Of a stretch of DNA of 64,000 bases, positions 1 through 7,641 are shown one piece after another. A program made the position numbers and the translations under genes. Source of the stretch: Halobacteriales archaeon QS_4_69_225. GTDB taxonomy: Archaea; Halobacteriota; Halobacteria; Halobacteriales; Haloarculaceae. The first letter of the stretch is position 1. Each line of letters begins with the position of its first letter. Location: assembly GCA_003020965.1 (NCBI GenBank), contig PXRL01000026.1:62001-126000 (forward strand), given 5' to 3'. The notes under the pieces are model-generated. The model was not told the DNA's origin. It did no database searches and worked only from the letters and a program-made list of their open reading frames with translations.

Positions 1-2
1 AG

Positions 3-854
3 GTCGTCGCGATGGCGGGGTCGCCGGAGCAGCAGGCCCAGTGGCTGCCTGCGGTTGCGACCGGCGACGAGATTACGGGGCTGGCCGCAACGGAACCCTC
101 CGGAGGATCGGATCTCGCCGGCATGACGACGACCGCCCGGCGTGAGGGCGACGAGTACGTCATCGACGGCGAGAAATACTGGACCAGCAACGGCGTCGTC
201 GCCGACTGGATCGTCGTCTACGCACAGACCGGTGAGCAACGACACGACGGCTACTCTTTGTTCGTCGTCCCGACGGACACGCCGGGCTACGAGGCGGAGC
301 CCATCACCGGAAAGATGGGGCTGCGCGCCTCCCAGCAGGCCCGTCTCACGCTCGACGGCGTTCGCGTGCCCGCTGCGAACCGTCTCGGCCCCGAGGGCGA
401 GGGGTTCTACCGGCTCGCCTCGTTTTTCAACTACGGCCGTATCGCGGTCGCCGGCCACGGCATCGGACTCGCGGCCTCGGCACTCGAAGCCGCATGGGCG
501 TACGTCCACGACAGGGAGCTGTACGACGACCCCGTTGCGGACAACCAGACCGTCCAGCACCGACTCGTCGAGAGTCGCGAACAGTTCGAGGCCGCGCGGG
601 CGCTGGCCTGGACGGCCTGCGAGCACGTGATGGCGGACGATAATCCGGCCTTCTGGGCGAGTCTGGCGAAGAGCCACGCCACTCGGGCTGCCGAGGAGAT
701 CACACAGACTGCCGTCCAACTCCACGGCGGCGAGGGGCTCCGTGAGGAAACGCGTGCCAACCGTGCCTACCGGGACGTCAAGTACCCGTCAATCTACGAG
801 GGGGCCAACGCTATCCAGCGCGACCTCGCCTACAGCCACTGGCCCGAACGCTGA
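3..854 (+). CDS. acyl-CoA dehydrogenase, 5'-truncated by window edge
   Basis: This is the C-terminal 280-odd residues of an FAD-dependent acyl-CoA dehydrogenase, which oxidises acyl-CoA to trans-2-enoyl-CoA. The frame is open to the window edge, so the true start lies upstream; the ATG at 12 is internal. Both family signatures are visible: ATEPSGGSD near residue 27 (flavin/substrate region) and QLHGGEGL near residue 236. The YEGANAIQRD segment near residue 265 carries the Glu expected to be the catalytic base. It ends cleanly with TGA, and no partner gene lies downstream on this side. The chain length of the substrate cannot be read from the sequence. Confidence 0.93.
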   Translation, partial: VVAMAGSPEQQAQWLPAVATGDEITGLAATEPSGGSDLAGMTTTARREGDEYVIDGEKYWTSNGVVADWIVVYAQTGEQRHDGYSLFVVPTDTPGYEAEPITGKMGLRASQQARLTLDGVRVPAANRLGPEGEGFYRLASFFNYGRIAVAGHGIGLAASALEAAWAYVHDRELYDDPVADNQTVQHRLVESREQFEAARALAWTACEHVMADDNPAFWASLAKSHATRAAEEITQTAVQLHGGEGLREETRANRAYRDVKYPSIYEGANAIQRDLAYSHWPER

Positions 855-1057
855 GACGATCTCGGCGCGGGGGTATCGAACCTGCGTTCGCGTCGTAGAC
901 TAATTGCTGATCACCTCTTCGCGGCGTATAAATGCAGTGTTCGTATTTTGCACGGTGTTCTGTAGCGACCATACCTGAAATACGATTACTCTCTTGTTGT
1001 GCGAACGTGACGGACGTCGAACGGCACCGTTTTGTTTCCACGACACGGCTCTCTTAC

Positions 1058-1732
1058 GTGGGTTTCACAGAAGTAGCAGCAACACGACGATCGGTTCATC
1101 AGTACAGTGACGATCCCATCGATCGATCGACGCTGGATACGATTTTCGAAACAGCGACCCTTGCTCCCTCCGGCTACAATCTCCAGCCGTGGGAGTTTCT
1201 CGTCCTCCGCGACGACGAAACCAAAACGGCACTCAAGGAGGTCGCAAGCGGGCAAGAACACGTCGTTGACGCCGACACGGCGGTCGTGATCCTCGGGAAC
1301 ACTGATCCAATGGCCCACGCGGAGACGGTCTTCGACGACTGGCTCGCCAAGGAATACATTCCGAACGAGGACGTTCGAGACACCCTACTCGATAACGTCG
1401 AGGCGATGGCCGGGATGTCGGAAGCCGAACGCCGGGTCTGGACGACGCGGTCGAGCGCCCTCGCCGCGATGACACTCATGTATGCCGCGTGGGAACACGG
1501 TGTCGCCAGCTGTCCGATGGAAGGGTTCGACGACGACGCACTCGTTCAGACCTTCGATATCCCCGACGGCTACGAACCAGTTATGATAGTGACGCTCGGC
1601 TATCCCGACGAGGAGGCATCCGACATCGAAAACGAGCGCAAGGGACGCCGACCGATAGAAAACGTCGTCCACTACGAAAGCTTCGATCCAAGCGCCGAAA
1701 CGACGCTTGAAACGCCGGATATTGGCGGGTGA
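1058..1732 (+). CDS. nitroreductase family protein (FMN-dependent)
   Basis: A 224-residue nitroreductase-fold oxidoreductase, expected to use FMN and NAD(P)H as a dimer. I start it at the GTG at 1058 because the family begins a few residues before the FMN-phosphate motif, here ATRRSVHQYS; the ATG at 932 would add 42 residues that look non-coding. The APSGYNLQPW segment (about residues 38-47) is the second flavin-contact motif. The C-terminal part has the usual ACPMEGF-like segment, here SCPMEGFDDD, followed by a strand ending VTLGYPDE. It stands alone between unrelated genes. The physiological substrate is unknown, as is normal for this family. Confidence 0.85.
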   Translation: MGFTEVAATRRSVHQYSDDPIDRSTLDTIFETATLAPSGYNLQPWEFLVLRDDETKTALKEVASGQEHVVDADTAVVILGNTDPMAHAETVFDDWLAKEYIPNEDVRDTLLDNVEAMAGMSEAERRVWTTRSSALAAMTLMYAAWEHGVASCPMEGFDDDALVQTFDIPDGYEPVMIVTLGYPDEEASDIENERKGRRPIENVVHYESFDPSAETTLETPDIGG

Positions 1733-1966
1733 ACAGGCGGGACACCGGTAGATAGCACCCGCACGAACCCGACGACGGCCAGCGCCCGTGGTCGGGCCGC
1801 CAATCCAGCGGTCGCTGGCGGCTGTCCGAATCTCTGCGGCGGCTAGACGGACGGAATCGGCTACACGCATGGTAATTACGAGGAATGAATACCGGGTTCG
1901 TTTTCGGGCGACTTGGCTGGAAATGTCGCGGCTGGAACCGAACCCGTTGGGCGCCGTGTCGAGTTA

Positions 1967-2113
1967 TCAGTCTTCGCTGCGCCGCTGGTCGCTGAGTTCC
2001 TCCCAGACTTCGGCACAGCCACAGCCGTCGTCGACGACTTCCAGATGCGAGACGTCGACATCCCGGACGGCGTCGTCCGACTCCGTTTTCGAGCTGTCGT
2101 TACTCGAACTCAT
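1967..2113 (-). CDS. small 48-residue acidic protein with a CGC motif
   Basis: A short minus-strand reading frame of 48 codons, ATG at 2111-2113 and TGA at 1967-1969. The product is strongly acidic with the core VSHLEVVDDGCGCAEVWEEL, so two Cys separated by one Gly sit in the middle and could bind a metal or be redox active. A TATA-like element lies about 27 bases upstream of the start, matching leaderless haloarchaeal transcription, and the codon use is haloarchaeal. It is divergent from the TrmB regulator. I recognise no named family; I call it a real gene from composition, promoter position and clean start and stop. Confidence 0.6.
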   Translation of the reverse strand: MSSSNDSSKTESDDAVRDVDVSHLEVVDDGCGCAEVWEELSDQRRSED

Positions 2114-2136
2114 AGTAAATCAGACGACGTGCCCAG

Positions 2137-2146
2137 TACATAAATG
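2137..2146. promoter_or_regulatory. shared TATA-like box between divergent genes
   Basis: TACATAAATG on the plus strand reads CATTTATGTA on the minus strand. It lies about 27 bases before the minus-strand start at 2113 and about 35 bases before the plus-strand start at 2177, so one AT-rich element may serve both promoters. Confidence 0.5.
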
Positions 2147-2176
2147 TTAGGAGCGAGCAATCGAACTTCGGGGCAC

Positions 2177-3028
2177 ATGACGAAAACGGACGGAACGCAG
2201 TTGCTGGAATCACTGGAACTGAAGGAATACGAGCGGACGGCCCTCGATCAGCTCCTGCGTCTCGGCCGGACGACGGCGCCGAACCTGGCGGAGGCGTCCG
2301 GAATCCCGAAGGCCCGCGTCTACGGCGTCCTCGAGTCACTCGGCGACGAGGGATTCATCGAGATCATCCCCGGGCGACCGAAGGAGTACCAGCCGAAGGC
2401 CCCGGAGGAGATCCTCCAGCGGGCCAAGGCCAACCGCCGCCAGGTCTACGAGGCGTACTGTCGGGAGATCGACTCGGTGTCGGAGACGTTCCTGAACCAC
2501 TACCGGCCACTGTACGAGACGGCGACGTCGGAGATCTCCCCGACCGAGGAGCTGTTCCGCGTCGTCAACGTCGGCGAGCCGAGCCTCCGGGAGACGCGCG
2601 AGATCTACCGGGATACCGATACCGAACTCGACATTACGACCAAGAGCTTCGAGTACCTCGTCGACGTCGAGCTGACGCTGCGGGAGACGATCGACCGCGG
2701 CGTCGACGTCTCGGTTCTGTTCGTCCACCCGTCGCATCTGACCGACGAAAACAGTCGGATTCAGGCGGAAATCGTCGACCGGATCGACGCGCAGTTCCCC
2801 AAAGTAGCCTACCGGTTCAGCGAGCAGCGGCTGCCGTGGCGCGGGACGCTCGCCGATCCGAGCCTCGAATACGAGACCGGCACCGCGATCCTGCTGGTCG
2901 AGGAGAAGGACATCCCGCTGCACATGCGGCAGGCCGCGGTCACGGACAACGAGGCCTTCGTGGCCGGGATGAGCCGCTATTTCAGCCTCATCTGGGAGCA
3001 CGACAGCGTCGAGCTGTCCGACCGCTAG
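2177..3028 (+). CDS. TrmB family transcriptional regulator
   Basis: A 283-residue regulator. Residues about 8-75 form the TrmB winged helix-turn-helix (LELKEYERTALDQLLRLG, then GIPKARVYGVLESL as recognition region), followed by a short coiled segment rich in Arg and Gln and a C-terminal domain typical of TrmB-like proteins without a clear sugar-binding extension. I prefer the ATG at 2177 to the in-frame ATG at 2144, which overlaps the TATA-like box. The stop codon overlaps the convergent stop of the SDR gene by four bases. In this setting it may control the neighbouring sugar-nucleotide operon, but that is inference. Confidence 0.85.
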   Translation: MTKTDGTQLLESLELKEYERTALDQLLRLGRTTAPNLAEASGIPKARVYGVLESLGDEGFIEIIPGRPKEYQPKAPEEILQRAKANRRQVYEAYCREIDSVSETFLNHYRPLYETATSEISPTEELFRVVNVGEPSLRETREIYRDTDTELDITTKSFEYLVDVELTLRETIDRGVDVSVLFVHPSHLTDENSRIQAEIVDRIDAQFPKVAYRFSEQRLPWRGTLADPSLEYETGTAILLVEEKDIPLHMRQAAVTDNEAFVAGMSRYFSLIWEHDSVELSDR

Positions 3029-3996
3029 TTCAGGTTGGCGCGGATCTGCCGTCGGATGGTCTCCTCGACGTCGTGGGTCGGCTCCCAGCCAAGTTCCGCG
3101 CGGGTCTTGGAGGTGTCGACGCCGAACTGCTCGACCATCGTCTCCCCGGACCGGGGGTTTTCGACCGGTTCGACGTCGGGTTCGAGCCCCGCCTCCTCCT
3201 CGGCGACTCGCTGGACCGTCTCGGCGACGGCCATGACGCCGGGGTCCTCGTCGCTCGCGATCATGTAGCGGTCGACGCCGGTCTCGCCGGCGGAACGCTG
3301 CTCTCGGAGCCGTTCGGCGCTGCGGACGTACGAGCGGGCCACGTCGACGACGTGGACGAAGTTCCGCGCCTGCGTGCCCGGTTCGTAGACGGTCAGCGGC
3401 TCCCCGTCGAGCGCCCGCTGGATGAAGAAGTTGATGACCGTCCCTTTGGACACTCGCTCGCCGTCGACGGTGTACTCGCCGTAGAGGTTCGATTTGATCA
3501 GGACGTGCGCGGGGAAGTTGTCGGATGCGAAGCCCTCGATGGCCGTCTCGCCGAGGGCCTTCGTCCGGGCGTACCAGTTGAGCGGGTCCCGTGGCTGTCC
3601 GAGCGTGATGGGAAACGACTCGGGATCGCCCAAAAGCGCCATACTCGCGGGAAAGACCACTCCGATGTCCGCCTCGTGGCAGAGCCTCGCGACGTGGTTC
3701 GTCGCGACGACGTTCGTCTCGTAAGCCAGGTCGGGATTGTTGTCACAGTCGTCGACGCCGCTGATTGCCGCCAGATGCAGCAGAACATCGACGTCGCCGA
3801 ACGTCGCCGCGAGTTCGTCCCGGTCCCGGATGTCGAGGTGCTGTACCTCGACGTCGCCGACCTGCCGGACCGTTCCTTTGTAGAAGTTGTCGGCGGCGAC
3901 GACGTCCCACTCCGGGTGGGTAGTCCGAAGTTCGTGGACGACCCGGGCGCCGATGTAGCCGGCTGCGCCCGTGATGCCGACGGTGAAGTCAGACAT
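3025..3996 (-). CDS. NAD-dependent epimerase/dehydratase (extended SDR)
   Basis: A 323-residue extended short-chain dehydrogenase/reductase. The NAD-binding glycine motif is GAAGYIGAR at residues 10-18 and the catalytic pair is YARTK near residue 145. The usual Ser/Thr-rich strand before it reads PASMALLGD, unlike the SSSVYG of galactose epimerases. Length and motifs fit a nucleotide-sugar 4-epimerase, 4,6-dehydratase or reductase; the exact reaction cannot be read. I start it at the ATG at 3994-3996 because an 18-residue Arg/Pro-rich extension upstream overlaps the preceding gene. It is the last gene of the three-SDR operon, overlapping its predecessor by 8 bases. Confidence 0.85.
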   Translation of the reverse strand: MSDFTVGITGAAGYIGARVVHELRTTHPEWDVVAADNFYKGTVRQVGDVEVQHLDIRDRDELAATFGDVDVLLHLAAISGVDDCDNNPDLAYETNVVATNHVARLCHEADIGVVFPASMALLGDPESFPITLGQPRDPLNWYARTKALGETAIEGFASDNFPAHVLIKSNLYGEYTVDGERVSKGTVINFFIQRALDGEPLTVYEPGTQARNFVHVVDVARSYVRSAERLREQRSAGETGVDRYMIASDEDPGVMAVAETVQRVAEEEAGLEPDVEPVENPRSGETMVEQFGVDTSKTRAELGWEPTHDVEETIRRQIRANLN

Positions 3997-4978
3997 CGCT
4001 CTCACCCCGCGCAGGGGAGGCCGGGCCGTCGGGCGTCGGTCCGTCGGCACCGAGCCGAGCCGCCAGGTCCCGGATGCCCGTCGGTAGCGTCCATTCCGGC
4101 TCGAAGCCTGTCTCTTCGAGGCGGCCGAAGTCGACGTGGTACGACGGGCCGGGCTGTTTCTCCCGGAGGTAGTTGACGTCCAGTTCGCAGTCGAGTTCCA
4201 CGTCGACGACGTCGGCGACGGTCGCGATGCGGTAGTTCGCCGCGTCGGCGCCGACGTTGTACACCTGCCGTGGCCACCGGTCCGGGTCGGTCGCCGCCGT
4301 CCGGAAGCTCCGGGCGGCGTCCTCGACGTGGATGAACGGCCGCCAGTTCGAGCCGTCGCCGTAGACCGTCAGCGGGCGGTCCGTCAGCGCCCGGAAGACG
4401 AAGGTGTTCACCACGAGGTTGAACCGCACCCCCGGCGCGTAGCCGTAGTTGGTGCTCATCCGGAGGGCCGTCGTCTCCAGCCCGTAGTCGTCGGCGTAGT
4501 CCGCCAGCAACCGTTCGGACTCGTGTTTCGCCCGCGCGTAGGGGTTGATCGGGTCCGGCTCGACTGTCTCGTCGATTTCGCGCGACTCCGCGCGGCCGTA
4601 GTTGTTGCAGGAAGAAGCGAAGACGACGCGGTCGACGTCGAACTTCCGGGCGGCCTTCAGGACGTTTTCCGTGCCGCCGCGGTTGACGGCTCGCGTCTCG
4701 GCTTCCCGGCCGTGGGTGCTTTCGGCGCCGGTGATGGCCGCCAGGTGGATGACGACGTCGACGTCCCGCACGGCCGCCTCGATGGCGCCGTACTCGCGGA
4801 CGTCGCCCTCCCGGAAGGCGAGGTCGTCGCGGCCGACGTCGGCACCCGTCAGGTTGGCCGGCGATCCCGTCGAGAGGTTGTCCAGCACCGTCACCCGAGA
4901 GACGGCGTCGTCGTCCTGCAGCCGCGGCACGAGCGCGCTGCCGATGTAGCCGCAGCCGCCGGTGACCAGCACCCGCAT
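3989..4978 (-). CDS. NAD-dependent epimerase/dehydratase (UDP-glucose 4-epimerase-like)
   Basis: A 329-residue extended SDR with GGCGYIGSA at residues 7-15, the Ser-containing strand ASSCNNYG near residue 122 and the catalytic Tyr/Lys motif YARAKHESE near residue 148. The segment FIHVEDAARSF is the typical substrate-side motif of sugar-nucleotide epimerases and reductases. The start is either this ATG or a GTG two codons upstream at 4982-4984 that would overlap the previous stop codon; both imply translational coupling. It is the middle gene of a minus-strand operon whose first gene looks like UDP-sulfoquinovose synthase, so a sulfosugar-related or branched sugar pathway is plausible but unproven. 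Confidence 0.86.
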   Translation of the reverse strand: MRVLVTGGCGYIGSALVPRLQDDDAVSRVTVLDNLSTGSPANLTGADVGRDDLAFREGDVREYGAIEAAVRDVDVVIHLAAITGAESTHGREAETRAVNRGGTENVLKAARKFDVDRVVFASSCNNYGRAESREIDETVEPDPINPYARAKHESERLLADYADDYGLETTALRMSTNYGYAPGVRFNLVVNTFVFRALTDRPLTVYGDGSNWRPFIHVEDAARSFRTAATDPDRWPRQVYNVGADAANYRIATVADVVDVELDCELDVNYLREKQPGPSYHVDFGRLEETGFEPEWTLPTGIRDLAARLGADGPTPDGPASPARGESDV

Positions 4979-4980
4979 CG

Positions 4981-6150
4981 TCACTCCTCCAGAACCCCCG
5001 GCAGGAAGCGGTCCTCGTGAGCCGTGATGGTGTCTTGGCGCGGGACGATGGTCTCGAAGATGTCGCGGACGCCGGCCTCGAAGCTCTGGGCCTGCCCGTC
5101 GATGAGCGCGTCGTAGCGGTCGTTTTCAATCTCCATCTTGTGGGTTTCGTCCTCGTCGCGGGGGTTCTCGAAGTGCTCGACGGCGACGTCGAGGTCGAAC
5201 TCGTCGCCGACGTCGGCGATGGTGTTCGCAACCTCGACGATGCTGATGGCGCGGGTGACCTGGTTGTAGACGGTGTGAGCGGCCGGCCGGTCGTCGGGGT
5301 CGGCCGTGGCGAGTCGAGCGAGGCCCTCGACGGCATCCTCGAGCGAGACGAACGGCTTGCGCTGTTCGCCCTTGCCGTAAACCGTGACCGGGTAGCCGGC
5401 GGCGGCCTGTGCGCAGAACCGGTGGCCGACAGTCCCGAAGTAATAATCGAAGTCGAACCGCGTCTTCAGCCGGTCGTCGGCCCGCGTCTCCTCGGTTTCG
5501 GTCCCGTAGACGATGGCCGTCCGGACGTCCGAAGTCGGGATGTCGAACTGTTGGTGGGCCAAGCGCATGTTCGCGGCGTCGTGGCTCTTTGACATGTGGT
5601 ACCACGACCCCGACATCGCCGGGAACGGCACCTCGTCGCGCTCGCCCTGGCTTTCCATCGTGGCGCCACCCTCGGGGATCGGGAACTCGGGGGCGCCGTA
5701 GACGCCCGTCGTCGTCGTCTCGACGAAGTGGGCGTCCGCGAGGCCGTTCTCCTCGAGGCCGAACAGCAGGTTGCGGGTCGCCTGGAGGTTGTTGTGCTGG
5801 GTGTAATTGGCGCGTTCGCCGTTGATCTGGGAGTACGGCGCCGACGGCTGGGCGGCCGCGTGAACGACGGTGTCCGGCTCGTGGACCTGCAACAGCTCCT
5901 TGACGAAGGACTTCTCGGTGAGGTCTCCTTCGACGAAGGAGAGATTGCGGAGGCCGTGGACCTCGCGGGCGGCCTCGAGACGCTCGTCTATCGAGGCGAC
6001 CGGCGTCGCGGAGACCGAACCGACCTCCTCGACCCACTCCCGGCGGGCGAAGTTGTCCACGAGGACGACGCGGTCGTCGGTTCGGTCGGCGATGCGAAGG
6101 GCGGTCGGCCAGCCGACGTAGCCGTCGGCGCCAGTGACGAGGATGCTCAT
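4981..6150 (-). CDS. sqdB: UDP-sulfoquinovose synthase family protein (SqdB/Agl3-like)
   Basis: A 389-residue extended SDR of the SQD1/SqdB/Agl3 type, which converts UDP-glucose plus sulfite to UDP-sulfoquinovose. The family-specific blocks are present: GADGYVGWPTAL at the NAD site, LVDNFARREW, the SVSATPVASIDERL segment, SAPYSQI, YTQHNNLQATRNLLF, and the active-site stretch SWYHMSKSHD supplying Tyr and Lys. A Thr-rich strand (TTTTGVYG) provides the third catalytic residue. In Sulfolobus, Agl3 feeds an N-glycan; in plants and bacteria it feeds sulfolipid. It is the first gene of an operon with two further SDRs. A different sugar substrate cannot be excluded. Confidence 0.8.
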   Translation of the reverse strand: MSILVTGADGYVGWPTALRIADRTDDRVVLVDNFARREWVEEVGSVSATPVASIDERLEAAREVHGLRNLSFVEGDLTEKSFVKELLQVHEPDTVVHAAAQPSAPYSQINGERANYTQHNNLQATRNLLFGLEENGLADAHFVETTTTGVYGAPEFPIPEGGATMESQGERDEVPFPAMSGSWYHMSKSHDAANMRLAHQQFDIPTSDVRTAIVYGTETEETRADDRLKTRFDFDYYFGTVGHRFCAQAAAGYPVTVYGKGEQRKPFVSLEDAVEGLARLATADPDDRPAAHTVYNQVTRAISIVEVANTIADVGDEFDLDVAVEHFENPRDEDETHKMEIENDRYDALIDGQAQSFEAGVRDIFETIVPRQDTITAHEDRFLPGVLEE

Positions 6151-6151
6151 T

Positions 6152-6172
6152 GTTACTCAGGATTTCAGTAAC
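6152..6172. promoter_or_regulatory. inverted repeat just upstream of the sqdB-like operon
   Basis: GTTACT at 6152-6157 and AGTAAC at 6167-6172 form a perfect 6-base inverted repeat with a 9-base spacer directly before the ATG at 6150. Its position over the expected transcription start would suit an operator. No binding protein is known. Confidence 0.35.
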
Positions 6173-6263
6173 AGTTCCTAAAAGTCTATTGAAAAAGAGG
6201 CTCCGCGTCGTTTTACACGAGTGAGGGACAGACAAGCGGTAGTATTGGGCCTGCCATTCGGAT

Positions 6264-6404
6264 CTATGGGTCCGCAGACGGTTCATCAGCGAGCCTGAAC
6301 GATTCGTCATTACTATCCCACTCGTCAACGAGGTCGTCTTCGCTACGGGCATCTGTGTCCGCGGACTCCGGAAGAGAATCCGCGTCCAGTTCATCGAGCG
6401 TCGA
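6264..6404 (-). pseudogene. acidic C-terminal gene fragment
   Basis: Forty-six sense codons on the minus strand end at a TAG (6264-6266) and are bounded upstream by an in-frame stop at 6405-6407, with no start codon. The translation is rich in Asp, Glu and Ser (LDELDADSLPES, EDDLVDEWDS), the composition of a haloarchaeal protein tail. I read it as the end of a deleted gene. Chance open frame in GC-rich DNA is the alternative. Confidence 0.25.
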
Positions 6405-6455
6405 CTACCGGCGGCGCCCCGTCGATCGCGTCCGGCAGGTGCGCCCGTCGCGGCG

Positions 6456-6464
6456 TTGATATAT
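6456..6464 (+). promoter_or_regulatory. TATA box of the M42 peptidase gene
   Basis: TTGATATAT is centred about 25 bases before the ATG at 6485, the spacing expected for a leaderless haloarchaeal transcript. It supports that start codon. Confidence 0.6.
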
Positions 6465-6484
6465 CTGGCACCCGAGACGACGGT

Positions 6485-7549
6485 ATGGAGGATTCTCAAC
6501 GGGCGTTTCTCGACGACCTGCTGTCGACGTCGACGCCGTCGGGCTTCGAGGCGGCCGGCCAGCGCCGCTGGCTCGAATACGTCGAACCACACGCCGACGA
6601 AACGCGCGTCGACGCCTACGGCAACGCCGTCGCCGTCTCGGAGGGCGCTCCGGACGCGCCGAACATTGCTGTTGCGGGCCACGGCGACGAGATCGGGCTG
6701 ATGGTCCGGTCGATCGCCGACGACGGCTCGCTGAACCTGACGCGCATCGGCGGCTCCGACCGCACCGTCACCCGGGGTCAGCACGTGACGGTCCACGCCG
6801 GCGACGACCCGGTCGACGGGGTCATCGGGCAGGTCGCAATCCACCTCCGGGAAGGCGACGGCGAGGGGTACAGCGACATCGAAGCGCAGTACGTCGATAT
6901 CGGCGTCGAGGACGGCGAGGCCGCCCGCGAACTCGTCTCCGTCGGCGACCCCGTGACGATCGACAGCGAGATCGCGGAGCTGGCCGGCGATCGGGTCGCC
7001 GCTCGCGGGATGGACAACCGCGTCGGCATCTGGACCGCCGCGGAGGCGTTCCGGCGCGCCGTCCAGGCCGATCCCGATGCGACCGTGTACGCGGTTTCGA
7101 CGGTGCAGGAGGAACTCGGCCTCCGGGGAGCGCGGATGGTCGGCTTCGAGGTGGAATTCGACGCCGTCATCGCCGTCGACGTGACGCATGCGACCGACCA
7201 GCCTGACTCGCCCGGCGACAAAGGAAGTGATATCGAACTGGGTGCCGGCCCGGTCGTCGCCAGGGGCAGCGCGAACCACCCGGCGCTGGTGTCCGCGGTG
7301 CGGACCGTCGGCGAGGACGCCGGTATCGACCTCCAGCTGGCGGCCGCCGGAAGCCGAACCGGCACCGACGCCGACGCGTTTTACACCGCAAGTGGCGGCA
7401 CGCCCGCGCTCAACCTCGGACTGCCGAACCGCTACATGCACACCCCGGTCGAGGTGGTCGATCTTGCCGATCTCGATGCGGCTGCCGAGTTACTCGCGAC
7501 AGTCGCCGCCCGAGGCGAGGAGTTCGCGCCGTTCGGCGTCGACATCTGA
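6485..7549 (+). CDS. M42 family metallopeptidase (glutamyl aminopeptidase/FrvX type)
   Basis: A 354-residue cytoplasmic di-zinc aminopeptidase of family M42, a family that forms large tetrahedral assemblies (TET) and trims peptides. Metal ligands and catalytic residues are visible in order: His in VAGHGDEIG (about residue 64), Asp in ARGMDNRVG (about 176), Glu pair in TVQEELGLRG (about 208), Asp in IAVDVTHA (about 231) and His in YMHTPVE (about 318). The length matches the family. It is a single-gene unit with its own TATA box and no functional link to the neighbouring sugar genes. Confidence 0.93.
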   Translation: MEDSQRAFLDDLLSTSTPSGFEAAGQRRWLEYVEPHADETRVDAYGNAVAVSEGAPDAPNIAVAGHGDEIGLMVRSIADDGSLNLTRIGGSDRTVTRGQHVTVHAGDDPVDGVIGQVAIHLREGDGEGYSDIEAQYVDIGVEDGEAARELVSVGDPVTIDSEIAELAGDRVAARGMDNRVGIWTAAEAFRRAVQADPDATVYAVSTVQEELGLRGARMVGFEVEFDAVIAVDVTHATDQPDSPGDKGSDIELGAGPVVARGSANHPALVSAVRTVGEDAGIDLQLAAAGSRTGTDADAFYTASGGTPALNLGLPNRYMHTPVEVVDLADLDAAAELLATVAARGEEFAPFGVDI

Positions 7550-7611
7550 CTTACTGCGTCGGATCGGCCCCGTTGGACTCTCCGAATAATTGAGAATTGG
7601 GTGTCAAAACA

Positions 7612-7619
7612 AATATAAG
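7612..7619 (+). promoter_or_regulatory. TATA box of the first FkbM gene
   Basis: AATATAAG lies about 27 bases before the ATG at 7642 and supports leaderless transcription from that start. Confidence 0.55.
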
Positions 7620-7641
7620 ATAAGCTCCAGATACGGTCATT

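Larger units (their letters stand above)
6151..6484. other. intergenic region with a possible gene remnant
   Basis: This 334-base gap holds the promoter of the sqdB-like operon on its left (TTTTAGG-like element near 6178) and of the M42 peptidase on its right. Between them, minus-strand codons 6264-6404 read as a 46-residue strongly acidic tail ending in TAG but without a start codon. Confidence 0.5.

Noticed and set aside
1788-2150. Plus-strand open frame between nitroreductase and TrmB gene
   Set aside because: Ser/Arg-rich translation without motifs, and it covers the small minus-strand gene with better composition and promoter.
2836-4176. Plus-strand open frame opposite the first two SDR genes
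   Set aside because: Translation is the usual Arg/Asp/Val shadow of haloarchaeal coding DNA, antisense to genes with intact catalytic motifs.
5126-7441. Very long minus-strand open frame (771 codons)
   Set aside because: It runs antisense to the M42 peptidase and in another frame of the sqdB-like gene. Composition is Arg/Gly/Pro-rich shadow sequence of GC-rich codons, while the overlapped frames have family motifs.
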